Program-made: the position numbers and the translations under genes
Assembly: GCA_020056155.1 (NCBI GenBank)
Contig: JAGVII010000034.1
Location: 1-7,511, forward strand
From: Afipia sp.
GTDB taxonomy: Bacteria > Pseudomonadota > Alphaproteobacteria > Rhizobiales > Xanthobacteraceae
Direction of reading: 5' to 3'
Length of the DNA: 7,511 bases
Notes under the pieces: generated by a model
Database searches by the model: none
What the model was told of the DNA's origin: nothing
Seen by the model: the letters and a program-made list of their open reading frames with translations, nothing else
Part shown: positions 1-7,229 of the stretch, one piece after another
Position numbering within the stretch: the stretch's first letter is position 1
How the letters are laid out: the number at the start of each line of letters is the position of its first letter

Positions 1-15
1 AAGTCAAAGTTGAAC

Positions 16-20
16 GGAGA
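16..20 (+). promoter_or_regulatory. Ribosome binding site of tuf
   Basis: GGAGA lies five bases before the ATG at 26 and matches the 16S rRNA anti-Shine-Dalgarno sequence. The other bases of 1-25 show no promoter. The promoter, or an upstream partner gene such as fusA, would lie outside the window. Confidence 0.8.
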
Positions 21-25
21 ACGTC

Positions 26-1216
<1,191 letters not shown>

Positions 1217-1224
1217 CAAACGAT

Positions 1225-1260
1225 CCGTCGCATGCCCGGTCGGAAGACCGGGCATTCACG
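1225..1260. repeat. REP-like palindromic unit 1 (stem-loop after tuf)
   Basis: A perfect 10-bp stem pairs ATGCCCGGTC (1232-1241) with GACCGGGCAT (1246-1255) around a GGAA tetraloop of the GNRA type. A short outer stem CGT (1226-1228) with ACG (1258-1260) lies beyond a small internal loop. It starts nine bases after the tuf stop codon. No T-run follows, so a classical Rho-independent terminator is unlikely. The sequence resembles dispersed palindromes I recall from Bradyrhizobium-type genomes, which is a memory-based inference. It may protect the 3' end of tuf mRNA or slow transcription. Confidence 0.7.
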
Positions 1261-1274
1261 ACCCTCTGAATAAA

Positions 1275-1306
1275 ACGTGGATGGCCGGGCTGACCGGTCG
1301 TGACGG
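1275..1306. repeat. REP-like palindromic unit 2 (inverted partner of unit 1)
   Basis: This unit repeats the architecture of unit 1: an outer CGT/ACG stem (1276-1278 with 1303-1305), a small internal loop, and an inner stem of 1281-1288 with 1294-1301 that includes two G-T wobbles around a five-base loop. Its reverse complement aligns with unit 1 over the CCGTC, ACCGGTC, CCGG and ATCCACG parts, so the two form an inverted pair with a 14-base spacer. It ends 18 bases before the rpsJ start codon. It is more degenerate than unit 1. Confidence 0.55.
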
Positions 1307-1324
1307 ATAAGAAAGACAGCGGCA

Positions 1325-1633
1325 ATGAACGGCCAGAATATTCGCATTCGTCTCAAGGCGTTCGACCATCGGATTCTCGATACGTCGACCCGCGAGATCG
1401 TGAACACGGCAAAACGCACCGGTGCACAGGTTCGCGGACCCATTCCGCTTCCAACGCGCATCGAGAAGTTCACCGTCAACCGTTCGCCGCACGTCGACAA
1501 GAAGAGCCGCGAGCAGTTCGAGATGCGCACTCACAAGCGCCTTCTCGATATCGTCGATCCGACCCCTCAGACCGTGGACGCGCTGATGAAGCTCGACCTG
1601 GCCGCAGGTGTCGACGTCGAGATCAAGCTGTAA
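1325..1633 (+). CDS. rpsJ: 30S ribosomal protein S10 (NusE)
   Basis: S10 is a 30S head protein. In E. coli it also acts as NusE, binding NusB and NusG in transcription antitermination and coupling. The 102-residue product has the usual length, the N-terminal strand [14 protein letters not shown] (residues 6-19), and the long conserved loop [20 protein letters not shown] at 41-60 followed by [13 protein letters not shown]. It is the first gene of the S10 block. The start at ATG 1325 gives the typical [13 protein letters not shown] opening. It lacks a clear Shine-Dalgarno sequence: the preceding bases (gacagcggca) match the anti-SD poorly, unlike most of the following genes. It is separated from tuf by the palindromic pair, so readthrough from tuf is the likely source of its mRNA. 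Confidence 0.99.
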
Positions 1634-1671
1634 GATTTTTGTTAAGTTCGCAGATCGCGGACAGAAAGAAC

Positions 1672-1677
1672 AGGAAG
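1672..1677 (+). promoter_or_regulatory. Ribosome binding site of rplC
   Basis: AGGAAG sits seven bases before the ATG at 1685, within the 51-base rpsJ-rplC gap. The T-run early in that gap (1636-1640) has no convincing hairpin before it, so the gap is read as a spacer, not a terminator. Confidence 0.65.
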
Positions 1678-1684
1678 CACGCCG

Positions 1685-2410
1685 ATGCGCTCCGGAGTGA
1701 TCGCACAAAAGGTCGGGATGACGCGGGTCTTTACGGAGACCGGTGAACATATCCCTGTGACCGTGCTCAAGTTGGGCAATTGCCAGGTTGTTGGCCATCG
1801 CACCACTGACAAGAACGGTTATGTCGCTTTGCAGCTCGGTTCGGGCTCGCGCAAAAGCGTCTATCTGCCGAAGGCCGAGCGCGGCCAGTTCGCCGTCGCC
1901 AAGGTCGAGCCGAAGCGCAAGGTCGCGGAATTCCGCGTCTCGGAAGACTCGCTGATCCCGGTCGGCGCGGAAATCCAGGCGGACCATTTCGTTGTGGGCC
2001 AGTTCGTCGACGTGACGGGCACCTCGGTCGGTAAGGGCTTCGCCGGCGGCATGAAGCGCTGGAATTTCGGCGGCTTGCGCGCAACCCACGGCGTCTCGGT
2101 CTCGCACCGTTCGATCGGTTCGACCGGCGGCCGTCAGGACCCCGGCAAGACCTTCAAGAACAAGAAGATGCCCGGCCACATGGGCGTCGATCGCATCACC
2201 ACGCTGAACCTGCGCGTCGTCCAGACGGACGTGGCGCGCGGACTTCTGCTCATCGAAGGCGCCGTTCCCGGCTCCAAGGGCGGGTGGATCACCGTGCGCG
2301 ATGCCGTGAAGAAAGCATTGCCGAAGGATGCGCCGAAGCCCGGCAAGTTCAAGCTGGCTGGCGGAACCGACGCTGCTCCAGAAGCGGCTCCGGCTGAGGA
2401 GGGCGCGTGA
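1685..2410 (+). CDS. rplC: 50S ribosomal protein L3
   Basis: L3 is an early-assembling 50S protein that binds 23S rRNA and reaches towards the peptidyl transferase centre with an extended loop. The 241-residue product opens with [16 protein letters not shown], typical of the family. The central signature runs over about 111-170, including [19 protein letters not shown], and the loop [20 protein letters not shown] (148-167) follows. Gln151 in that loop matches the glutamine that PrmB methylates in E. coli (Gln150); whether it is methylated here is unknown. The last 15 to 20 residues form an Ala/Pro/Glu-rich tail beyond the conserved fold, making the protein longer than the E. coli form (209). 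The codons of the final Glu-Glu-Gly also form the rplD ribosome binding site. The stop TGA shares one base with the rplD ATG. Confidence 0.99.
   Translation: MRSGVIAQKVGMTRVFTETGEHIPVTVLKLGNCQVVGHRTTDKNGYVALQLGSGSRKSVYLPKAERGQFAVAKVEPKRKVAEFRVSEDSLIPVGAEIQADHFVVGQFVDVTGTSVGKGFAGGMKRWNFGGLRATHGVSVSHRSIGSTGGRQDPGKTFKNKKMPGHMGVDRITTLNLRVVQTDVARGLLLIEGAVPGSKGGWITVRDAVKKALPKDAPKPGKFKLAGGTDAAPEAAPAEEGA
2397..2403 (+). promoter_or_regulatory. Ribosome binding site of rplD inside the end of rplC
   Basis: AGGAGGG lies six bases before ATG 2410 but only three before the alternative GTG at 2407. This spacing favours ATG 2410 as the rplD start. The motif is embedded in rplC codons for Glu-Glu-Gly. Confidence 0.8.
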
Positions 2411-3030
2411 TGGAATTGCAGGTCACAACCCTGGAAGGTAAGTCGGCTGGCTCGGTTCAGCTGTCGGACGAGATCTTCGGTCTCGAGCCGCGCAAGGATC
2501 TGATCCAGCGCGTCGTCAACTGGCAGCTTGCGAAGCGTCAGGCCGGTACGCACAAGGCCAAGGGCCGTGCGGAAATCTGGCGCACCGGCAAGAAGATGTA
2601 CAAGCAGAAGGGCACCGGCGGTGCTCGTCACGGTTCGGCTCGCGTTCCGCAGTTCCGTGGCGGTGGCCGTGCGTTCGGTCCGGTCGTTCGCTCTCATGCG
2701 CACGATCTGCCGAAGAAGGTTCGCGCGCTCGGTCTGAAGCACGCCCTGTCGGCGAAGGCCAGGGACGGCGGTCTCATCGTCATCGAGAACGCCGATCTCA
2801 AGGAAGCCAAGACCAAGGCGCTGCTCGGACACTTCTCGGGCCTGGAGATCACCAATGCGTTGATCATCGACGGCGCCGAAGTGAACACCGGTTTCGCGAC
2901 CGCTGCGCGTAACATTCCGCACATCGACGTGCTCCCGATTCAGGGCATCAACGTCTATGACATTCTGCGCCGTCAGAAGCTCGTTCTGACCAAGGCCGCT
3001 CTCGATGCGTTGGAGGCGCGCTTCAAATGA
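2410..3030 (+). CDS. rplD: 50S ribosomal protein L4
   Basis: L4 binds 23S rRNA domain I and its extended loop lines the narrowest part of the peptide exit tunnel beside L22. The 206-residue product has the expected length. The basic loop spans about residues 44-95 and contains [27 protein letters not shown] at 66-91. The C-terminal half has the globular fold ending in [21 protein letters not shown] three bases upstream would add one residue, but ATG 2410 is preferred because of Shine-Dalgarno spacing and the familiar [10 protein letters not shown] opening. The start overlaps the rplC stop (TGATG), which suggests translational coupling. In E. coli, L4 represses its own operon through the S10 leader and RNase E. 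No such leader is visible here, so that control cannot be assumed. Confidence 0.98.
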   Translation: MELQVTTLEGKSAGSVQLSDEIFGLEPRKDLIQRVVNWQLAKRQAGTHKAKGRAEIWRTGKKMYKQKGTGGARHGSARVPQFRGGGRAFGPVVRSHAHDLPKKVRALGLKHALSAKARDGGLIVIENADLKEAKTKALLGHFSGLEITNALIIDGAEVNTGFATAARNIPHIDVLPIQGINVYDILRRQKLVLTKAALDALEARFK

Positions 3031-3326
3031 AGACTCTGGATGCGCGTCACTACGACATCATTGTCGCGCCGGTCGTGACCGAAAAGGCGACCGTGGCTTC
3101 CGAGCACAACAAGGTTGTGTTCAAGGTCGCGGCGAAGGCGACCAAGCCGCAGATCAAGGACGCGATTGAGAAGCTGTTCGACGTCAAGGTGAAGAGCGTC
3201 AACACGCTGGTCCGCAAGGGCAAGACGAAAGTCTTCCGCGGCCAGTTCGGTTCTCAGTCGGATACGAAGCGCGCGATCGTGACCCTCGAAGAAGGTCATC
3301 GCATCGACGTGACCACCGGACTGTAA
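3027..3326 (+). CDS. rplW: 50S ribosomal protein L23
   Basis: L23 sits at the mouth of the peptide exit tunnel, where trigger factor, SRP and the translocon dock. The 99-residue product has the usual length. APVVTEKA at residues 14-21 contains Glu19, which matches the trigger factor contact Glu18 of E. coli. The C-terminal strand region [17 protein letters not shown] (78-94) matches the family signature area. The ATGA overlap with the rplD stop (four bases) points to coupled translation. A Shine-Dalgarno GGAGG at 3012-3016 lies ten bases upstream, inside rplD. Confidence 0.98.
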   Translation: MKTLDARHYDIIVAPVVTEKATVASEHNKVVFKVAAKATKPQIKDAIEKLFDVKVKSVNTLVRKGKTKVFRGQFGSQSDTKRAIVTLEEGHRIDVTTGL

Positions 3327-3337
3327 GGCTAACGACG

Positions 3338-4174
3338 ATGGCATTGAAAACATTCAACCCCACGACGCCAGGCCAGCGCCAGCTGGTGATGGTCGATCGT
3401 TCGGCGCTGTACAAGGGCAAGCCTGTCAAGGCGCTGACCGAGGGCAAGCACTCGTCCGGCGGACGCGGCAACACGGGCCGCATCACCGTGCGGTTCCGCG
3501 GCGGCGGCCACAAGCAGACGTACCGCATCGTCGACTTCAAGCGTAAGAAGGTCGACGTGCCGGCCAAGGTCGAGCGTCTCGAGTACGATCCGAACCGCAC
3601 CGCGTTCATCGCGCTGATCAAGTACGCCGATGGCGAGCAGGCCTATATCCTGGCGCCGCAGCGTCTGGCCGTTGGCGACACCGTTGTCGCCGGCAGCTAC
3701 GTCGACGTGAAGCCGGGCAACGTCATGCCGCTCGGCAACATGCCGGTCGGCACCATCGTGCACAACGTCGAGCTGAAGATCGGGAAGGGCGGCCAGATCG
3801 CTCGCTCCGCGGGCACCTACGCCCAGATCGTCGGCCGCGACCATGATTTCGTGATCCTGCGCTTGAACTCGGGCGAACAGCGCCTGGTTCACGGCCGCTG
3901 CATCGGCACCATCGGTGCGGTGTCGAATCCGGATCACATGAACATCTCGATCGGCAAGGCCGGTCGTAAGCGTTGGATGGGCCGTCGTCCGCATAACCGC
4001 GGCGTCGTGATGAACCCAGTCGACCATCCGCACGGCGGCGGTGAAGGCCGCACCTCGGGCGGCCGTCACCCGGTTACTCCGTGGGGCAAGCCGACCAAGG
4101 GCAAGAAGACGCGTTCTAACAAGTCGACAAACAAGTTCATTCTCATCAGCCGCCACAAGCGGAAGAAGAAGTAA
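3338..4174 (+). CDS. rplB: 50S ribosomal protein L2
   Basis: L2 is a primary 23S rRNA binding protein needed for subunit joining and for the peptidyl transferase region. The 278-residue product is full length (E. coli has 273). It has an N-terminal OB-like region with [21 protein letters not shown] (39-59), a central SH3-like barrel, and the highly conserved C-terminal stretch [21 protein letters not shown] (222-242). His230 in that stretch matches E. coli His229, implicated in peptidyl transferase activity. The C-terminus is strongly basic. The gap to rplW is 11 bases, and the ribosome binding site appears to be the TAAGG formed by the rplW stop codon (3324-3328). Confidence 0.99.
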   Translation: MALKTFNPTTPGQRQLVMVDRSALYKGKPVKALTEGKHSSGGRGNTGRITVRFRGGGHKQTYRIVDFKRKKVDVPAKVERLEYDPNRTAFIALIKYADGEQAYILAPQRLAVGDTVVAGSYVDVKPGNVMPLGNMPVGTIVHNVELKIGKGGQIARSAGTYAQIVGRDHDFVILRLNSGEQRLVHGRCIGTIGAVSNPDHMNISIGKAGRKRWMGRRPHNRGVVMNPVDHPHGGGEGRTSGGRHPVTPWGKPTKGKKTRSNKSTNKFILISRHKRKKK

Positions 4175-4186
4175 GGATCGCCGGAC

Positions 4187-4462
4187 ATGGTTCGTTCAGT
4201 CTGGAAAGGCCCGTTCGTTGAAGGCTCTCTGCTCAAGAAGGCAGATGCCGCGCGTTCGTCCGGCCGTCACGACGTTATCAAGATCTGGAGCCGCCGCTCG
4301 ACGATCCTCCCGCAGTTCGTGGGACTCACTTTCGGCGTCTACAACGGTCAGAAGCATGTTCCGGTCGCAGTGAACGAGGAAATGGTCGGTCACAAGTTCG
4401 GCGAGTTTTCGCCGACGCGGACCTTCCACGGCCATTCGGGCGACAAGAAAGCCAAGAAGTAA
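4187..4462 (+). CDS. rpsS: 30S ribosomal protein S19
   Basis: S19 is a 30S head protein that pairs with S13 near the A site and takes part in the bridge to the 50S subunit. The 91-residue product is close to the 92 of E. coli. It begins [18 protein letters not shown] and contains the family signature area [31 protein letters not shown] at 48-78, with a basic tail. The gap to rplB is 12 bases. The TAAGGA made from the rplB stop (4172-4177) is the only visible Shine-Dalgarno sequence, nine bases from the ATG. Confidence 0.99.
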   Translation: MVRSVWKGPFVEGSLLKKADAARSSGRHDVIKIWSRRSTILPQFVGLTFGVYNGQKHVPVAVNEEMVGHKFGEFSPTRTFHGHSGDKKAKK

Positions 4463-4480
4463 GGGCTTGAGGACTTAGTC

Positions 4481-4867
4481 ATGAGCAAACCAAAGCGCGA
4501 ACGGGTTCTCCCGGACAACGAGGCCAAGGCGGTAGCCCGCATGCTTCGCGTCAGCCCGCAGAAGCTGAACCTTGTTGCGCAGTTGATCCGCGGCAAGAAG
4601 GCATCGTCTGCGCTCGCCGACCTGCAGTTCTCGCGCAAGCGGATCGCCGGCGACGTCAAGAAATGCCTGGAGTCCGCGATCGCGAACGCCGAAAACAACC
4701 ATGACCTCGATGTCGACGCGCTCGTCGTCGCAGAGGCGCATGTTGGCAACGGCATCGTGATGAAGCGTTTCGCACCGCGCGGTCGTGGCCGTTCGGGTCG
4801 TGTTTTTAAGCCGTTCTCGCAGCTGACGATCGTCGTTCGTCAGGTCGAGGCCGAGGCGAGCGCCTAA
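4481..4867 (+). CDS. rplV: 50S ribosomal protein L22
   Basis: L22 binds all 23S rRNA domains and extends a beta-hairpin into the peptide exit tunnel opposite L4. In other bacteria, changes in this hairpin alter macrolide response. The 128-residue product has the helical core with [20 protein letters not shown] (20-39) and the long hairpin at about 80-115, including [24 protein letters not shown] (88-111). The C-terminus carries a short acidic and alanine-rich extension (VEAEASA), and the protein is longer than the 110-residue E. coli form mainly at its two ends. The gap from rpsS is 18 bases. GAGGA at 4469-4473 is the ribosome binding site, seven bases upstream. Confidence 0.99.
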   Translation: MSKPKRERVLPDNEAKAVARMLRVSPQKLNLVAQLIRGKKASSALADLQFSRKRIAGDVKKCLESAIANAENNHDLDVDALVVAEAHVGNGIVMKRFAPRGRGRSGRVFKPFSQLTIVVRQVEAEASA

Positions 4868-4882
4868 GGGCGGGAGAGAACG

Positions 4883-5581
4883 ATGGGTCAGAAGATTAAT
4901 CCAATCGGGCTGCGTCTGGGCATTAACCGGACATGGGATTCCCGTTGGTTCGCCGGCAAGAACGAGTATGCGAAGCTCCTCCATGAGGATATCCGCATCC
5001 GAGAAATGCTGATGAAGGAACTGAAGCAGGCTGCGGTCGCGCGCATCGTGATCGAGCGGCCGCACAAGAAGTGCCGCGTGTCGATCCACTCGGCGCGTCC
5101 GGGCGTCGTCATCGGCAAGAAGGGCGCTGACATCGACAAGCTGCGCCAGAAGGTTGCCGCCATCACCGAGTCGGACGTGGTCATCAACATCATCGAAATC
5201 CGCAAGCCGGAGCTCGATGCGACCCTGGTCGCCGAATCGATCGCGCAGCAGCTCGAGCGCCGCGTTGCCTTCCGCCGCGCCATGAAGCGCGCCGTGCAGT
5301 CGGCGATGCGCCTGGGTGCCGAAGGCATCCGCATCAACTGCTCGGGCCGTTTGGGCGGCGCCGAAATCGCGCGCATGGAATGGTATCGTGAAGGCCGCGT
5401 GCCGCTGCACACGCTTCGCGCGGACGTGGACTACGGTGTTGCCACCGCGTTCACGACGTTCGGCACCTGCGGCGTCAAGGTCTGGATCTTCAAGGGCGAA
5501 ATCCTTGAGCACGATCCGATGGCTCAGGACAAGCGTATGGCCGAAGGCGACAGCGGACGTCCGCGTCGTGATGCGGCCTGA
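4883..5581 (+). CDS. rpsC: 30S ribosomal protein S3
   Basis: S3 forms part of the mRNA entry channel of the 30S subunit and contributes to its helicase activity. The 232-residue product is full length (E. coli has 233). It has the N-terminal [14 protein letters not shown], a KH domain with GKKG at 78-81, and a C-terminal domain. Arg131, Arg132 and Lys135 in RRAMKRAV match the E. coli residues tied to helicase function. [30 protein letters not shown] (152-181) is the conserved signature region. The gap from rplV is 15 bases. GGGAGAG at 4872-4878 is the ribosome binding site. The C-terminal tail after residue 213 is charged and poorly conserved, as usual. Confidence 0.99.
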   Translation: MGQKINPIGLRLGINRTWDSRWFAGKNEYAKLLHEDIRIREMLMKELKQAAVARIVIERPHKKCRVSIHSARPGVVIGKKGADIDKLRQKVAAITESDVVINIIEIRKPELDATLVAESIAQQLERRVAFRRAMKRAVQSAMRLGAEGIRINCSGRLGGAEIARMEWYREGRVPLHTLRADVDYGVATAFTTFGTCGVKVWIFKGEILEHDPMAQDKRMAEGDSGRPRRDAA

Positions 5582-5601
5582 TTGAAATTTTAAGAAGGTT
5601 T

Positions 5602-5606
5602 GAGGG
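5602..5606 (+). promoter_or_regulatory. Ribosome binding site of rplP
   Basis: GAGGG lies nine bases before ATG 5616 and twelve before the adjacent ATG 5619. The spacing favours the first ATG, giving the MMQPKK opening seen in related alphaproteobacterial L16 proteins. Confidence 0.65.
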
Positions 5607-5615
5607 CGTAAAGCC

Positions 5616-6029
5616 ATGATGCAACCAAAGAAGACGAAGTTCCGGAAGGCGCATAAGGGCCGTATCCACGGCGTCGCCTCGTCGGGCGCGACGTTGGCCT
5701 TTGGCCAGTTCGGCCTGAAGGCGATGGCGCCGGAGCGCATCACGGCGCGTCAGATCGAAGCCGCGCGCCGCGCGCTGACCCGTCACATGAAGCGTGCCGG
5801 CCGCGTCTGGATCCGCGTGTTCCCGGATCTGCCGGTCTCGAAGAAGCCCGCCGAAGTGCGAATGGGCTCGGGCAAGGGTACGCCGGAACTGTGGGTTGCC
5901 CGCGTCAAGCCCGGCCGTCTCATTTTCGAGATCGACGGCGTGACCCAGCAGACCGCGAAGGAAGCACTGTCGCTCGCCGCCGCCAAGCTTCCGATCAAGA
6001 CGCGCTTCGTTGCGCGCATTGCGGAGTAA
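5616..6029 (+). CDS. rplP: 50S ribosomal protein L16
   Basis: L16 is a late-assembling 50S protein that helps position tRNA in the A and P sites. The 137-residue product matches the family length (136 in E. coli). It begins [16 protein letters not shown] and has [18 protein letters not shown] (43-60), the region with [24 protein letters not shown] (65-88), and the C-terminal [12 protein letters not shown]. Arg82 in VRMG matches E. coli Arg81, the site of RoxA (YcfD) hydroxylation; whether it is modified here is unknown. Two adjacent ATG codons (5616, 5619) could start it, and the first is preferred on Shine-Dalgarno spacing. The 34-base gap from rpsC is one of the longer ones in the block but shows no promoter or terminator. 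Confidence 0.98.
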   Translation: MMQPKKTKFRKAHKGRIHGVASSGATLAFGQFGLKAMAPERITARQIEAARRALTRHMKRAGRVWIRVFPDLPVSKKPAEVRMGSGKGTPELWVARVKPGRLIFEIDGVTQQTAKEALSLAAAKLPIKTRFVARIAE

Positions 6030-6039
6030 GGAACCGATC

Positions 6040-6252
6040 ATGGCCGATTTGAAAGTCGAAGATATCCGCGCGATGAGCCCCGATCAGATGGACGAAGCCG
6101 TCCTCAATCTGAAGAAGGAGCGGTTCAACCTGCGCTTCCAGCGCGCCACCGGGCAGCTCGAGAATACCTCGCGCCTGCGTGAAGCACGCCGCGATATCGC
6201 ACGCATCAAGACTGTCGCGGCGCAGAAGCGCGCCGCGCAGACCAAGAAGTAA
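6040..6252 (+). CDS. rpmC: 50S ribosomal protein L29
   Basis: L29 is a small two-helix protein next to L23 at the exit tunnel mouth, part of the docking platform for nascent-chain factors. The 70-residue product is typical in size. It begins [17 protein letters not shown] and carries the signature [18 protein letters not shown] at 25-42, followed by a basic, alanine-rich tail. The start at ATG 6040 is chosen over an in-frame ATG at 6010, because the latter would overlap rplP and has no family counterpart. TAAGGA at 6027-6032, made from the rplP stop codon, lies seven bases before ATG 6040. The gap from rplP is 10 bases. Confidence 0.97.
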   Translation: MADLKVEDIRAMSPDQMDEAVLNLKKERFNLRFQRATGQLENTSRLREARRDIARIKTVAAQKRAAQTKK

Positions 6253-6262
6253 GGGGCGAAAG

Positions 6263-6508
6263 ATGCCGAAGCGTACTCTCCAGGGCGTCGTCGTCAGCGA
6301 CAAGCAGGACAAGACCATTGTCGTGCGCGTCGACCGCCGCTTCACCCATCCGATCTACAAGAAGACGATCCGACGTTCGAAGAACTATCACGCGCACGAC
6401 GAGAACAACCAGTTCAAGGCAGGCGATGTGGTTCGAATTGAGGAAAGCAAACCACTCTCGAAGTTGAAGCGCTGGACGGTAGTCCAGGCCGAAACAAAAA
6501 CAGCTTAA
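6263..6508 (+). CDS. rpsQ: 30S ribosomal protein S17
   Basis: S17 is an early 16S rRNA binding protein with an OB fold, located in the 30S body. The 81-residue product has the usual length (84 in E. coli). It begins [21 protein letters not shown] and has the family signature [18 protein letters not shown] at 54-71. The start at ATG 6263 is chosen over an in-frame ATG at 6179 that would add 28 unrelated residues overlapping rpmC. TAAGGGG at 6250-6256, beginning with the rpmC stop, gives a Shine-Dalgarno six bases upstream. In E. coli this gene closes the S10 operon; here it runs on into rplN after 38 bases. Confidence 0.98.
6472..6487 (+). other. Small stem-loop near the end of rpsQ
   Basis: CTGGAC (6472-6477) and GTCCAG (6482-6487) form a perfect 6-bp stem around GGTA, within the last dozen codons of rpsQ. 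An A-rich stretch (6491-6500), not a T-run, follows, so it is not a Rho-independent terminator. It could mark an RNA processing point at the S10/spc boundary or be chance in coding sequence. Confidence 0.3.
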
Positions 6509-6546
6509 GCGCAACAAGCGCATCAGAAAGAGGACGAGGTGCATCA

Positions 6547-6915
6547 ATGATTCAGATGCAGACCAACCTCGACGTGGCCGATAATTCCGGCGCGCGCCGT
6601 GTCATGTGCATCAAGGTTCTTGGAGGTTCCAAGCGCCGGTACGCGACTGTGGGTGACATCATTGTCGTTTCCATCAAGGAAGCCATCCCTCGCGGGAAGG
6701 TGAAGAAGGGCGACGTCATGAAGGCGGTCGTCGTTCGCGTTGCGAAGGATATTCGCCGCGCCGATGGTTCCGTTATCCGTTTCGACCGCAACGCGGCTGT
6801 GTTGATCAACAACCAGTCCGAGCCGGTCGGCACCCGTATCTTCGGGCCGGTGCCGCGCGAGCTCCGCGCCAAGAACCACATGAAGATCATCTCGCTTGCG
6901 CCGGAGGTGCTGTAA
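6547..6915 (+). CDS. rplN: 50S ribosomal protein L14
   Basis: L14 lies at the subunit interface of the 50S and is the binding site of the silencing factor RsfS in other bacteria. The 122-residue product has the usual length. It begins [33 protein letters not shown] and ends with the conserved [28 protein letters not shown] (95-122). GAGGT at 6536-6540 is the ribosome binding site, six bases upstream. It is the first gene of the spc block; the 38-base gap from rpsQ leaves little room for a separate promoter. The last codons double as the rplX Shine-Dalgarno sequence. Confidence 0.99.
6903..6908 (+). promoter_or_regulatory. Strong ribosome binding site of rplX inside rplN
   Basis: GGAGGT is a full Shine-Dalgarno match, six bases before ATG 6915. 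It is built from the rplN codons for Pro-Glu-Val just before its stop codon. Confidence 0.8.
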
Positions 6916-7229
6916 TGGCTGCCAAGATCCGCAAGGGTGACAAGGTCATCGTGCTGAACGGCCGCGACAAGGGCCGGACCGGCGAAGTGTTCGAGGTGCG
7001 TCCCACCGAGAACAAGGCGCTCGTGCGCGGCGTCAACCTGGTGAAGCGTCACCAGAAGCAGACGCAGGCGCAGGAAGGCGGCATCATCACCAAGGAGTCG
7101 CCGATCCACCTGTCCAACATTGCCCTCGTCGGCAAGGACGGCAAGCCGACCCGCGTCGGCTTCAAGATCCAGAAGGACGGCACCAAGGTGCGCATTGAGA
7201 AGCGCTCGGGAGCAGAGATCAATGGCTGA
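6915..7229 (+). CDS. rplX: 50S ribosomal protein L24
   Basis: L24 is one of the first proteins to bind 23S rRNA and initiates 50S assembly near the exit tunnel. The 104-residue product matches the E. coli length. The KOW motif is clear: [24 protein letters not shown] at residues 7-30. The [31 protein letters not shown] stretch at 41-71 is the second conserved block. Its ATG shares one base with the rplN stop (TAATG) and follows a full Shine-Dalgarno sequence, so translation is probably coupled to rplN. Its end overlaps the rplE start by eight bases. Confidence 0.98.
   Translation: MAAKIRKGDKVIVLNGRDKGRTGEVFEVRPTENKALVRGVNLVKRHQKQTQAQEGGIITKESPIHLSNIALVGKDGKPTRVGFKIQKDGTKVRIEKRSGAEING

Noticed and set aside
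1232..1260. Rho-independent terminator after tuf
   Set aside because: The stem is strong but the following bases (TCACGACCCTC) contain no T-run, and the next gene is expected to be co-transcribed.
1634..1645. T-run after rpsJ as a terminator
   Set aside because: No stable hairpin precedes it; only the short GTCGAC palindrome in the rpsJ codons is nearby.
1924..1937. Perfect 14-base palindrome CGCGGAATTCCGCG inside rplC
   Set aside because: It encodes ordinary L3 residues and stands alone. A single palindrome of this length in coding DNA can be chance.
1256..2179. Minus-strand open frame of about 300 codons over rpsJ and rplC
   Set aside because: Same explanation: a shadow of coding bias with no recognisable domain, no ribosome binding site that I could find, and no support from neighbours.
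4475..5743. Very long open frame on the minus strand across rplV and rpsC (about 420 codons)
   Set aside because: It is antisense to two certain genes. Long antisense frames are expected in GC-rich DNA with biased codons, and the translation matches no family I recognise and is arginine/aspartate/leucine-rich as such shadows are.
6010..6039. Upstream in-frame ATG extending rpmC by ten residues
   Set aside because: It lies inside rplP. The extra residues are not part of the L29 family, and the ATG at 6040 has a well-placed ribosome binding site.
6179..6262. Upstream in-frame ATG extending rpsQ by 28 residues
   Set aside because: The extension is an out-of-frame reading of rpmC, and S17 proteins start at MPKRTL-like sequence.
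6509..6521. Short GCGC/GCGC inverted repeat between rpsQ and rplN
   Set aside because: The stem has only four pairs with a five-base loop and no T-run, too weak to call a terminator or operator.
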